Assembly: GCA_007449985.2 (NCBI GenBank)
Contig: VIIQ02000005.1
Location: 682,001-746,000 of the forward strand
Source of the DNA: Desmodesmus armatus
Lineage: Eukaryota > Chlorophyta > Chlorophyceae > Sphaeropleales > Scenedesmaceae
DNA length: 64,000 bases
Direction of reading: 5' to 3'
The notes beneath the pieces were generated by a model that saw only the letters and a program-made list of their open reading frames with translations, ran no database searches and was not told the DNA's origin. This document shows positions 23,001-33,750 of this stretch, piece by piece (positions within the stretch are counted from its first letter, which is position 1; each line of letters begins with the position of its first letter). The translations under genes were made by a program, and so were the position numbers.

Positions 23001-24684
23001 TCATCTTCTGCTTGGCACAACAAAGTCATGCGCCTTCCCGCTCTTTGTGCATTCGTAGGAGCAGGAGTGCCTGCAGTTCTTCAGCACCCGCTGCCGCTCT
23101 TTGCTGTCTAGCGTGAGCCCGGTTTCAGCAGTGAGGCGGGACTCGTATGCAACCAATGCTGCCTCACACGCGCTGCCACATGACTGCTTGCAGGCCACCT
23201 TCAGGTCGGAGCCTGTGGCACGTTTGCACAGCAGGTCCTCCCCAGCCTCCACCTGCAGCAGACAACAGCACGGATTTGCAGAACAACAAACAAAGCAACC
23301 TTAGCGCCCGTAAGCATTTGCCTCAGTACATGAAATGCAACGAATGATGTGCCAGCCCCTCATGTGCTCAACACAGCTTGTGGACCACTGTACTACTGTA
23401 CAAAGCAGGCAGCGCAGCACATGATCAAGCCACCCTGTTTGATGTACGCATCTCCGATCTGTTCTGCACGACAGCTGCCTCCAAAGGCACTGGCATGGAC
23501 CACATGCCATTGCTTGGTCCCATACCATGCGCGTTGGCACTGCAAACAATCTTGCTGGCAGCAATCAGAGGCTGCATCAGAGGCTGTTCTGTTCAGCGGG
23601 AACAGGCCACCCCGCAACTGCACAAGCTGCACAGACCAATGCACACCTTGGCCCCTGTGGACATGCCGTTGAACATGGGTGTCTCTTCACTGGCCGTCTT
23701 CCCACTGACGCATGTGTCCACAGTGAACCCGCGCGACCTGCTGACCACCTTCTCTCCCTGCATCTGCTCTATCTCGTACTTTTTGCTGTTCAACATTGCA
23801 GTCAGCCACGCAGCGGCGGTGGCGGCAGCAGCAGCAGCAGCATGGCAGCATCACAGGGTGGCACTACTGTAGTACAACAGCTGCCAGTCCTGGAGTTAAT
23901 GGGCGTCAGGCTGGCAGAGCCGGCTCATGCCCACAGCATGGCCGCATGTGTCACACAGAACCACGCTCGAAAGTTGGGTTGCTGGGTTTTGCTGCCAAGG
24001 CCGCGTTGCTGCTGTTGTTGTAATGTCTCATGCTGCAGGCAGGGCCAGGTGGGAGGGCTCTGAAGCTTTACTTACAAGTTGGTGCCATATAGCGTGAATG
24101 GATCCGTGGGGTCCGCATTGTCAAAGAAGCCAGCCAGTTCTGCCAGCGGCTGCACCAACACAGGCAGTTGCCACCGCTGTGCGGTGTGCTGCTGCTGCTG
24201 CTGCTGTTGCTGCACCACGCTCTGCAGCAGCAACGGTGGGACAGTACAATGCACAGAAACAGATATTTGCTGGTGCATTGCTGCTGTACCGTACTTCTGC
24301 ACCAAGACAAGTAGTGGAGCAGCCCAGCAGCACAGTAGTGTCAACCATTTCGTATTAGCGTCTTCAACATGCACTGCACATGCAATGACCTGCTGTACTC
24401 TCAGCTGCACTTACTGGTTGGCTGGGGCACAGCGCTGGTTGCTCTTGCGCAATTGCAGAGCCCAGTGCCACAGAACTTTGAAGGGCAAGAGCAACAGCCA
24501 CTGCCGCTGCTGCACTGGAAGCTGCTTTTTGGCATTTCAGCCATCCCTCCGGAGGGTCTGCTGGCCTCAGGCTCAGCTGGTGTTGTGACCTGCGCCACAC
24601 ACAAGCAGGTGACTCTGCAGCTGTCCACCAGCATGGGTCATGCAGATCGTGGTCCGCAGGAGCCTAAGTTGTCCACCTGAGCAT
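23001..24684 (-). CDS. Cys-rich protein with predicted thylakoid-lumen targeting, function unknown
   Basis: Proposed exons are 24677-24684, 24415-24589, 24076-24221, 23647-23785 and 23001-23252. All phases agree, giving 239 aa. The first 50 residues end in an Ala-rich hydrophobic stretch followed by GSAIA, which looks like a lumen-targeting signal with an AxA-type cleavage site. A poly-Gln run follows, then the mature part with DPTDPFTLYGTNFKKYEI. The last exon holds two copies of a CX3CX3C pattern (CKQSCGSAC and CRHSCSYEC) plus one further Cys. I do not recognise a named family. The layout is reminiscent of plant chloroplast proteins of unknown function. The Cys pattern could form disulfides or bind a metal. 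The 8-nt first exon is inferred from phase and is the weakest part. Confidence 0.6.
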
Positions 24685-25622
24685 ACCTGATGGAGCTCAC
24701 GGAATTGATACTGCGCCCTTGCAGTGCCTGCATAGTCCGCATCGACCACCTACTGCTACTGCTAGATCTGAGACGACTGGTTTGAACAAGACTGTCACTA
24801 CAGGATTAACGCTGCGACCAAGAGCTTCAGGAATATGCTTTATAACGAACAGCTACACAATGCGCCATGTACACGCTGTTGGAGCAGCTGCAGCGGTGTT
24901 GTACTCTGAATGTCATTTTTGACCCAGTTTCAACTAGCAAATGAATGTGAACAAAGGCTCTATTTTTACAAAGAGATGTTCCATGCGAAACTCTTTTGCA
25001 CCCACCACGCAGTTGTGACTGCCACAACGGCAACGGCATATCAACCACACTGCGCTCTGGGTTGCATCTCAGCAAGCAGCACTGACATGGCAACAAGTGC
25101 CAGGCCCGCACATACGCCTGCCTGTCAAGCAGTCAACAGACAGGGGCCGGGAGCGCTGCTGAGCACAAAAACTCAGCCACCTCAACAACAACACCATACA
25201 TGATGCTGTCTGGAAATGGCACGTGCCTCGGGCATGTGGATGGGTGAAATGTCATGTGCGCCCTTGGGGGCTATGCTGAATGACCAGGTGTCAAACAACA
25301 ACCAAGCACGACCAAGACTCCAGCCTTTGCAGGATGGGACTGCAAACCGCAACTGCTGTGCTCTGCGCCAGGGGCCAAAGCCACAACACAGGCACGGCGA
25401 ATTAATGTGGCACGTGCAGTGTGGTAGAGCTGCTAAGCAACTGGCCAGCAACAGTACCATTTGGTACTGCTGACCGCTGGAAGCTAGGCAACTCTGCCAG
25501 CCTCCGCGCAGCCCAAATGGTGTGAGTATATGGAGCAGTGGTGTAAGGGCATGGAGCACCACACTGCACGGGGTGGGTTGTGTGTCCGTCTGTATGTCTT
25601 TTCCGGTGCTGCACCTGCACGC
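24685..25622. other. Intergenic, NIP7 3' UTR and promoter of the lumen-protein gene
   Basis: No coding exon was found. A minus-strand TGTAA (TTACA at 24966-24970) about 650 bp past the NIP7 stop is a candidate poly(A) signal. Confidence 0.4.
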
Positions 25623-27023
25623 TCACAGCTCGTCCTCAGCCCGCAGGTACTCCCCCACGTCTGCCTGGTGCAGCACCACAATGCCTGCCGGCTCCAGGTT
25701 CCTGCACTCATTAGTGCTCTTGGCTGCCACGCCGAAACCCAGGGGCACATCAGACATGCTGTACACGACTACCCCAGTGTAGGTTGGTGTGTTCTCTGTG
25801 ATGCGGCCCAAGCCTGACTTGACGACATGGTTGCCGTAGAGGAACTGCATCTCTGCAGATGGCTTCAACCAAACCTGCAGCATCGGGACATGGCAGTGGC
25901 ACAGGGACAGATACAAGTACTGGGAACATTTGCTGACAGCTGTGACTGGAGGTGCAGCATGGCATCATGACCACAACACTCAGTGCTCGAGTACTAGGCA
26001 GCACAGCACAAGGTGTCCTCAGTTGGAGAAAGATGTGTCTTCACGGTTAATCAGTACTTGAACTGAAGACTATCTTTGTTTTTCATCAAGGGACACATGC
26101 CACAACGGTGCTTCCACCATGACCCGGCAAAACAAATGCATGACCCGGCAAAACATATGCATGAGAAGACAGGGAACAACACACAAAGAGCCACCAGCAA
26201 AGGACCTCAGTGGAAAGATGAAAAAATGGTTGCACTCTCAGGGGTCAAGTGCGGGTGTTTTGTCGTCCTTGGTCCAAGCCAGGTCAGGCACACAAGACAG
26301 CTTCCAACAACCCGAACGCAGACGACAGCCACCACAAAGTACAAACCCTAACCCAAACGCAGACAGCAACCGCTACTAAGTGCTACTCAACAGACCATGG
26401 CGCCGCTGCAGGTGAACCGATGCTTGCTGCCGGCTGCGCCGCACCCACCTTGTGCTTTGCATATCTGCTCAGTACGTCCAGGGCGCCGACAGTGAGCCGA
26501 AACTTGCCAGAGTGTGTAAGCTTGCCGACGGGTGTGCCCAGGCTGACCAGCTTATCACGGGCAACCTGCACCGCAGCGCAACAACATGCACAAGTCAAAA
26601 CACCGTCACTAATCAGTGGTTTGTAGGCAGGACAGGCTAGCGTCGGTGACAACTCTGGTGTGCTTGAAATGTTCAGCTACATTACGCTAAGCTACGCAAC
26701 AGCAATGACAGATGCGACTGCTCACGTTTGTGGCCTTCTTCATGAGTGCCTCACTGACGTAGTACACCCTGTTCTTGTGCAGGCGCAGGCAGTAGTGGCC
26801 CTCAGGGCGCTCCATCATGCTTTTGATATCTTTTCCGATGAACTTGTAAAGCTTCTCAAACACCATCTTGGTCTCCTGCACAATTTCAGCCACAGCAAGC
26901 GTCAGCAATGTGGGTCAGCTGTGCTGCCGCTACTGCTGCCGCTGCAGCCGGCCATCCTGCCTGCAGCACTGCCCGAGGGACGCTGCATGTGCAGCTGCTC
27001 ACCTCTTCTGTCAGTGGCCTCAT
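25623..27023 (-). CDS. NIP7: NIP7, 60S ribosome biogenesis factor with PUA domain
   Basis: Four exons (27003-27023, 26726-26875, 26449-26565, 25623-25874) give 179 aa, the length of human and yeast NIP7. The protein starts [19 protein letters not shown], the family's signature N terminus, and this fixes the 21-nt first exon. Later blocks are [20 protein letters not shown], then [16 protein letters not shown] (start of the PUA domain), [10 protein letters not shown] and [20 protein letters not shown], ending [19 protein letters not shown]7 binds pre-rRNA through its PUA domain and is needed for 27S pre-rRNA processing in the nucleolus. The gene sits head to head with PUM3, another 60S factor. 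Confidence 0.96.
26119..26160. repeat. Two tandem 21-bp repeats in NIP7 intron 3
   Basis: ATGACCCGGCAAAACA followed by A or T and ATGC is present twice back to back, with one mismatch. Confidence 0.8.
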
Positions 27024-27326
27024 TGTTTAGGGGACTGGAATAGCTCAGGCAGCTCAGCTGCTTCTTCTGTTCCTGATGATCTGTGGCAGCAGTGTGCCGG
27101 TGCTGGCTGCAGAGCAAGCTGACGATGGTGGCTGTAAGATACTCTTTGCAGCTGACGTTTACGACAATCTTCGAATGAAGACAAAGCGAGTTGTTGTCGA
27201 TAGCAGCCAAGGCTTGCAAGTGACAGTTACAAGAACCGACACTGGGAATTCCCGTCAAAGTCAGGGATAGCGCGATGTGTTGTGTTTGATATCACGGCAA
27301 CTCAGGGGCATCCAGCCACACTTAGG
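27024..27326. promoter_or_regulatory. Bidirectional promoter NIP7 / PUM3
   Basis: Only 303 bp separate the two start codons of divergently transcribed nucleolar ribosome-biogenesis genes. No TATA box is evident. Shared control is inferred from the spacing and matching roles. Confidence 0.55.
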
Positions 27327-30300
27327 ATGGTGGCTGATCAAAGCAAGCGGAAACGTCCTCGGGACGACGCGCCAGCAGCCAAGCGGCTCAAGCCGGACGC
27401 AAAGGGCAAGAAGCCTTTCAAGCAGCCCGAGAAGCAGCCTGTGAAGCTGCTGAGCAAGTAAGCAGGCGCAGGCGGCAGCAGCAACAGCAGCAGCAGCAGC
27501 AACAGCAGTAGCAGCTGCAGTGTCTTTGGGGTTGCACCTGCCATTGCTGCATGTATCTTCAGTGGTAGACTGCTTATAGTACTTCATGTTGGTGCTTCAG
27601 GCGTGAGCAAAAAGACGCCAGGAAGGAAAAGAAGCTCAAGTTTAAGCCGAACTATGCCACCATCCAGGTAGGGACCGGCACACCCACTTTGGTGCGGCAG
27701 GGAGCCTGCAGCTGTTAAGGCTCAAATTGAAGTACACGGTGGTTCGTGCCTCTGTTTCTCTGTTTGTCGGCATGGCGTTGTTGCAGCTGTCAAGCTGGCA
27801 GGGGGCTCCTGAGGTGCACCCTGCATTGTCACACCCTCCTGGATGCGGGGCTGCCTGTTGCAGTCAAGTTCACTGTGTATGATGTGCTGTGCCTGTTTGC
27901 GTCTACAGGAGACAGTGCTTCTGTGGGAGGAGCTGCGCCCCAAGCAGACCACGAAGGAGCAGAAGCAGCAGCTGGTGGCACAGATCATCAAGAAGGTGCG
28001 GCGGTGGGTTCCATGACTGGGCGCATCCCTCATAAGGTCCTGGAGTCTACAAAGCAGTAGAGGCCCGTAACCATGCAGGATTGACTAGCACTGACCTGGC
28101 CGGCATGCTGGTAGCACTGACCTGGCCGGCATGCTGTGGTGATGAGTCCCAGGCACAGCACTCCCTCACTGCCCTGCACTCTAAGACCCTGACTCTTGGA
28201 CCCTGACTGTGCTGCTGACTGCAGCTTGTAGGCAACGTCATGGGTTTGGCCAACCACCACAGCGCCTCACGTGTGATCCAGTGGTGCATGAAGGAGGGCA
28301 CTGACAGCGACAAAGCCAAGCTGACGAGTGAGGTGCGGGCCAACATGGTGCCCCTCAGCAAGTCCAAGTATGGCCGCCATGTGGTGCAGAAGCTGATCAA
28401 CATAGCCCCCAAGGAGGAGGTGCCAGGTGGGTGCAGTTGACCAGCACAAAGGGGTTTGGCGGTGGGCGTGTAGTGACACTGAGAGTGTGTGAGCAACTGA
28501 ATGCAAAAGGGGGGGGGGGGGGTAAAGCAGCAGCAGCACCATCAGGGCAGCTGGGGAAAAGTGAGCGACCTGGTAGGGCTAATGTGGACCAGGCCTGGTG
28601 TGGCCTGTTGATGGGGTAATGCATTTGATAAAGCTATTGAGTACATATGTCATGTGCACCCAGGCTGTTCTTATCTGCTGCAGCCAGCAACTCGGCACTG
28701 AAGTGCAGTGGCATGACATCGTGACATCACGCTGCAGCCTTCCATGCTGCGGTGTGGTCATGGCCCTGCATACAGCAAGCCCAGCAGGAACTTCACACCG
28801 TGCACACGCCCATGTGTGTCCGGTTCTTTCACTCCTGTACACCTCCCGCTCATGGCTCATGACACAATTGTTGGCAGTTCACTCTTGTCTTGCCCGCCAT
28901 GCACACCATGCTCACTTGCTCTCATCTCCCAACCTTTCTCTGCCGCTTTGACCATCCTCCAGATTAGGAGCTTCCACTGCCGTCTTGACCAATACTTATC
29001 ATATATCAACCAAAAATTGCTGACAGCACAATCTTGGATGTGCTGCTGCCCTGCAGACCTTGTGAAGCTGTTCAAGGGGCATGTCGCAGAGCTGCTGCGC
29101 CACCCCTGCGGGGCTGACGTGCTGGACGACCTCTACAACGTATCACCTGTGCCCTGCCGCAACGCGCTGTGCGCTGAGCTGTATGGGCGGGAGTTCAGCC
29201 TGTTTGGCGGCGTCAGCACGCCCGGGGACTCCATCAGTCACTTGAGCCAGCTGCTGGGCAGTGTGGACAGCAGCAAGAAGCAGGCAGTGCTGCGGTCGCT
29301 GTTCAAGGGGCTGGCCCCTGTGCTGGAGAAGGCGCTGCTGCACCCTGCCATGACCCACAGGCTCTTGAGGGAGCTGCTTACTGAGGCACCAGGGTAAGTG
29401 TGCAGTGCAATGCATTGGCAGCGCTGTAGCGCGCTGGTGGGAGTGGCAGCACAGTGGCAGATGGTGTGGGCTGACACAAATGGGTCTTGCGTATTGATTT
29501 ATGTCGCAGACACTTCATGTGTGTTGTTGTTGGTGGGGAGGGGTCATGGGAAGGCAAAGTGTGTTTGTTGGTGATGGGGACGGTTGTGGAGGCAGACGTG
29601 GATTGAGACAGTTGTGATGATCTGCTGTTGTTTGAGCTCTGTGATGAAGTTTTTGACGACGGGCGGACTGATTCCTGTGATGAGTGTCGTCCGCTCACAA
29701 GAGCACCACTGAGAGCTAGTTGTTGATATCTTTGCTGTGCGCTGTGAGCCTGCTGTGCTAGGAGCATGCCTGAAACTATATGGCGCACAAGGAGAATTGC
29801 CTGTTATATGTGCAGTATGTAAGCATCCGCTGCATGTATGCGTGTGTGTGTGCCAGTCAAGCATGATCTCAGGCTACTCACCAACATGGACCCACACTCC
29901 ACTGCCGCCCTCCGCTGTGTTGCCTTGGGCCCGCAGGTCTGTTGTTGCTGACGTCATTGACACGCTGGCAGCAACAGGTGGCAATGCGCTGAAGCTGGTG
30001 CACACCCATGATGGTGCTGCTGCGGCAGCCATGGCGCTGGCGTATGGCACACCCAAGGACAGGAAGCGGCTGGTGAAGGGCATGAAGGGTGCGCAACCAG
30101 CACTCGCTGCCACAATACAGCAAGCAAGGGCAGCAGGTTGTGGCTTATGCTGTCTGCAGCTCTTAAACGTGTCAGGGTGGTGTTGAGGGGACAGCAGACA
30201 TATCTGTCATGTTGACCCTCGTGCGGCATCAGTTGACTCCGAAGTGGTGGTGCCTGTACAGTCCCTGAACATCAACGACGCCGCCTCCTCTCATCATTCA

Positions 30301-32671
30301 TGCAAAAAATTGACTCTGCCTCCCTCACCCTGGCCCGTTTTTTTTTTGGCTGCCTGCTTGTGTGCAGGCTTTGTCTGGCAGACCACTGAGAACGAGTGGG
30401 GCCATGCTGTGGTGGCGACGGCACTGTCTGTTGTTGATGACACATCCCTGACCAGCAAACTCATCCTGGGCGAGCTGAAGGTGGGTGTGCTGCTGCTGGG
30501 TCACTGGGTGGCTGAGGCAGGGGGTTACAGGTGCCGTTTTGTGCAGCTGCTGTTGGCCTCGGTGTTTTGAGGGTCTCTTGAGGAAGGAGCTGAGTAGCGG
30601 GGTATGCGTTGATGTTGTCATGCTTGGTCCTGCTGAGATTGCTATGCTTGGTCCTGCTGATGATGTTGACAAACTGCGTTATCTTTCTCGAACGCCTCTA
30701 CCACGGTGGGGGTGGTCATGAAGCCTCATTCTTGTGTGAAGCAGACCAAAGGCGTGGTAGTGGGAAGTATGTGCTGCATGTGATGTATTTGGCAGCCGTC
30801 AATGTGTTGGATGACCTGTTATATTGCTGGCTTTGCTCAAAGCCAGGCTGGTGTTGCAGCGTGATCTGGCATGCCCTGTATGGCATCTTGAGCTGCATGC
30901 TGAACAGGCGTCCACATGCTTTGTCATCTGTGCGTCCCCTGCAACAATGGACAGCCCTTTCGTCATGCTTATGATGCCTCACAACTGCGTTATCTTTCTC
31001 GAACGCCTTCACCACGGTGGGGGCGGTCATGAAGCCACCTTCATGTGCTGAAGCATGGTTGGAAGTGGCGGTGTTGTTTTTGGTGTGTTAAGACGGCATA
31101 GAATAAGTGTGCATTTGTCTTCAAGCGGAATGGAATCAAACCTGCACTTTGTACCCACTGGGTGTGCTCGTGCTGTGCAATTCAGGGGTTGGGTGTGGGT
31201 GTGCAGGCACCGGCAGTGTCTTGTGTGCATGTGTGTCTAGCTGCGTAGCTCTGTGATGAAGTATTTGACGACGGGCGGACTGATCCCTGTGATGAGTGTC
31301 GTCCGCTCACAAGAGCACCACTGAGAGCTGCAGCCTAATTGATTGACTGCGCAGACTGTGCAGACCAACGCATTCCTGCTTATAGCAACTGAGTGACAAC
31401 ACTATGGGTTTCCTTGGTGACAGCAGCGCAGAGCTAACACCGTGCTGTGCTGGTTTGTGTTTTTCCTGCTGCAGGGCCACCTTGAGGAGATGCTGACCAA
31501 CAAGCACGCCCACCGTGTGCTGATGCAGCTGCTGGCTCCAGACAGCCACCGCTACCTCCCGCCAGCCATATACGAGATCATCCACCCAGCAGCCAAGACT
31601 GTCATGGTCTCAGCAGCAGCTGGTGCAGGGGGTGCAGCGGGCTTGGGTGAGGATGAAGAGCCAGACTTCATGGATGCAGAGGGAGGGGAGGGAGGGGGGT
31701 CAGATGGTGAGCAGCAGCAGGAACAGGAGGAAGATGAAGGCGACGAGGGTGAAAGTGAGGAGGAGGAGGAGGAGGGGCAGGAAGGCAGCGGCAGCGAAGG
31801 GGAGGATGAGGCAAACGGGCAGGACAGTCCTGCTGAGCAGCAGGGCGCTGGAGAAGCGGCCGCAATGGTGTCAAAGCAGCTGGGTGAGAGCAAGAAGGAT
31901 CCTGCGGTGCGGCGGCAGGAGCTCCTTGGCAGTGGGCCTGACAGCTTGGGCGCGCAGCTGGTCAGCTCGTGTGCTGAGCACGCGGTGCAGCTGCTGGCTA
32001 GCCCAGTGGGCAGCGAGGTGCTTGTGGAGGTGGCCAGGGGTGCTGCGGGTGGGCTGCTGTGGCAGCAACACCAGGCAGGCGTCCAGGCAGTGCACCAGGC
32101 GCTGCTGCAGCAGCTGCAGCAGGACGTGGCGGCACTCAGCAGCAGCGGCAAGCAGCAGCCGAAGCAGCAGAAGCAAAAGGGGAAGAAGGGCAAGGGCAGT
32201 GACAGTGGTGAGGAGGCAGCAGGTGCTGCTGAGCCGCTGCTGACTCACTACTACGGCAGCCGTGCGCTGCGGCGGTTGCTGCTGGCAGCTGGCAGTGAAG
32301 GAGAGGAGGGCGCTGCTGCGCGGGCGTTTGCTGAGCAGCTGTGGCAGCAGGTGCTGCAGGGGCAGTGTAAGCATGTGGTGGGGGGCCATGCGGAGAAGCT
32401 GCTGGCTGGGCTGCTGCACTGCAGTGTGCGGCCTGTGGAGCAGGCTGTTGCTGCCGAGCTGAAGCCGCTGGTTGGTGGTGGTGATGTGCAGCAGTGGGCA
32501 GCGAAGTTCCTGGGGCCGCCTGGGGGACAGCCACAGGGTCACCAGCAGCAGCACGGCCGGCGGCAGCAGCAGCAGCAGAGTGGGGAGCAGCCGGCAGCTG
32601 CTAAGCAGAGTGGGAGCAGCAGTAAGCAGCAAGCACAGCAGCAGCCGCTGAAAAAGCACAAAAAGCGCTAG
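27327..32671 (+). CDS. PUM3: PUM3 / Puf6-type Pumilio protein (CPL domain), nucleolar ribosome biogenesis
   Basis: Eight exons (27327-27457, 27601-27667, 27909-27995, 28225-28426, 29057-29393, 29937-30088, 30368-30480, 31475-32671) give 761 aa in frame. The N terminus is Lys/Arg-rich (SKRKRPRDDAPAAKRLKPD), like a nucleolar signal. Puf-like helical repeats follow, for example HHSASRVIQWCMKEG, SKYGRHVVQKLI and NEWGHAVVATALS, and then the CPL-type region around NKHAHRVLMQLL and RYLPPAIYEIIHP. The long last exon continues with a strongly acidic Glu/Asp/Ser/Gly tract and a Gln-rich basic tail. Yeast Puf6, human PUM3 and plant APUM24 act in pre-60S maturation. Introns 5 and 7 host C/D snoRNAs. A candidate TGTAA poly(A) signal is at 33030. 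Confidence 0.92.
28086..28136. repeat. Two tandem 25/26-bp repeats in PUM3 intron 3
   Basis: TAGCACTGACCTGGCCGGCA followed by TGCTG occurs twice in tandem. Confidence 0.85.
29635..29717 (+). ncRNA. snR70: C/D box snoRNA, snR70/SNORD43-like, copy 1 (PUM3 intron 5)
   Basis: A terminal stem AGCTCT / AGAGCT encloses box C GTGATGA (29641-29647), box D' CTGA (29668-29671), box C' GTGATGA (29677-29683) and box D CTGA (29709-29712). The 10 bases CGACGGGCGG just upstream of D' are antisense to the universal 18S rRNA stretch CCGCCCGUCG. By the D+5 rule the methylated base is the C in ACACCGC, the site that yeast snR70 and human SNORD43 modify, as I recall. The guide before box D is conserved between both copies but I could not assign its target. 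Confidence 0.85.
30672..30725 (+). repeat. First copy of a 54-bp dispersed repeat in PUM3 intron 7
   Basis: This segment, beginning AACTGCGTTATCTTTCTCGA, recurs at 30983-31036 with three mismatches. A box-C-like TGATGA lies just upstream, but no clean box D follows, so it may be a decayed snoRNA copy. Confidence 0.6.
30964..31057 (+). ncRNA. Candidate C/D-type snoRNA in PUM3 intron 7
   Basis: A 7-bp terminal stem CATGCTT / AAGCATG brackets a box-C-like ATGATGC and a box D CTGA (31048-31051). The core is the 54-bp repeat shared with 30672-30725. No rRNA target was recognised and internal C'/D' boxes are unclear, so this is tentative. Confidence 0.4.
31247..31329 (+). ncRNA. snR70: C/D box snoRNA, snR70/SNORD43-like, copy 2 (PUM3 intron 7)
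   Basis: This copy differs from 29635-29717 at only two positions over 83 nt. Both differences lie outside the boxes and guides. It has stem AGCTCT / AGAGCT, box C at 31253-31259, D' at 31280-31283, C' at 31289-31295 and D at 31321-31324. The same 18S guide is intact. It ends about 145 bp before the exon 8 acceptor. Confidence 0.85.
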
Positions 32672-33029
32672 ACATTGAAGCAGAAAACAAGCGGCAGTGC
32701 TGCTGATGCTGTTGAAAGGTTGGTTCCTCGTTTGAAAGGTTGATGTTGCACAGCATATGGATGGCAGTGCACAGTGGTTGCTACTGCACGTCCCCTAGCT
32801 GAGCCGGTCCTAGGTCCAGAATGGTAGACCTGCAGTGGCTTGCTGTTGCTTCAGATCAAGTGGCCACTGTAAGCTGAGGCCAGCAGGTGAATCACCATCT
32901 CCAAACAGAGTTGGGCTATTTGTCAAGGTGCAGCATGTGCTGGTTTGCATGCCTGTTGTGCGGGCATGGCCTGTTGCAAGCGATTTTTTTTTGTGCAAGC
33001 GATTGACACTGTGATCCTAGCACACAGGC

Positions 33030-33034
33030 TGTAA
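33030..33034 (+). terminator. Candidate poly(A) signal TGTAA for PUM3
   Basis: TGTAA lies about 360 bp after the PUM3 stop in the correct orientation. Confidence 0.4.
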
Positions 33035-33686
33035 GGGCTGAAAATTTGCACTGCTGTCAAGTATCATGGTCAGCAAACACAAAATGCGTAGTTACATTGT
33101 GTTCTGTGTTCCCATCTTTGTGTGTTCCCAGTGTCTCCACAGGAAATCTTGCTACCTCCCCGGTTCCGGGCACTGTCTCACAAAAGGCGTAGCTGCCCGC
33201 TTGTCTGACACCACATCCGGGGGCGCTGCACCACGAAAAGTGTACCATACCATGCCATGATATAATCGCGAAGGAGCCTGGGTGTCCCCAGGAGCCACCA
33301 TGCAAGCACCTGAGGACTGCACACCCACAGTTGGTGCCATCAAACCAGCATGAAGCACGGCGTGCAACACAGCTTGAAGTAGCCAACCACCAATAACTGG
33401 GCCAGCCCTGTCGGTTCTGATGTCACAGCTGCGGCCTGCGCCAATCAGGCAGTGATCTCTGACTGTACTGCTGCAATGAGCAATGATGATCTGCACCCAA
33501 TGTGGTTCAGAGGACAACTCCCATGGTGCGGACGTACTTGAGGTGGCCAAGCGAATGCAATTCACCGATGAATTCCTTAGTCAGTGACAGCAAGCGTGTG
33601 TGTTCCCCGCATATGGTTGCCAACTGTGATTACCGCCAACATATGAAAACTCGGTTTGTGGGGTGTGCGTTGCCTCATAATGACGC

Positions 33687-33693
33687 TATAAAA
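33687..33693 (+). promoter_or_regulatory. TATA-like box of the thioredoxin-like gene
   Basis: TATAAAA lies 58 bp upstream of the proposed start codon at 33751. Position and sequence are suitable for a core promoter if the 5' UTR is short. Confidence 0.4.
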
Positions 33694-33750
33694 CATTCTT
33701 TTTGACTTTTGAATTCGTGTTGGCGGAACTGAGACAAGGCACGTTTTGCC

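Larger units (their letters stand above)
32672..33750. other. Intergenic, PUM3 3' UTR and promoter of the thioredoxin-like gene
   Basis: No coding exon was supported. It contains TGTAA at 33030-33034 and a TATA-like element at 33687-33693. Confidence 0.45.

Noticed and set aside
26340..26356. Telomere-like AACCCTAACCC in NIP7 intron 3
   Set aside because: Less than two repeat units, consistent with chance in sequence of this kind.
28139..28206. Possible C/D snoRNA in PUM3 intron 3 (GTGATGA followed by CTGA)
   Set aside because: The flanks cannot form a terminal stem, box D lies almost at the splice acceptor, and no guide match was recognised.
31552..32659. Long minus-strand open frames opposite PUM3 exon 8
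   Set aside because: They mirror the acidic and Gln-rich repeats of the real exon and have no independent splice or family support.
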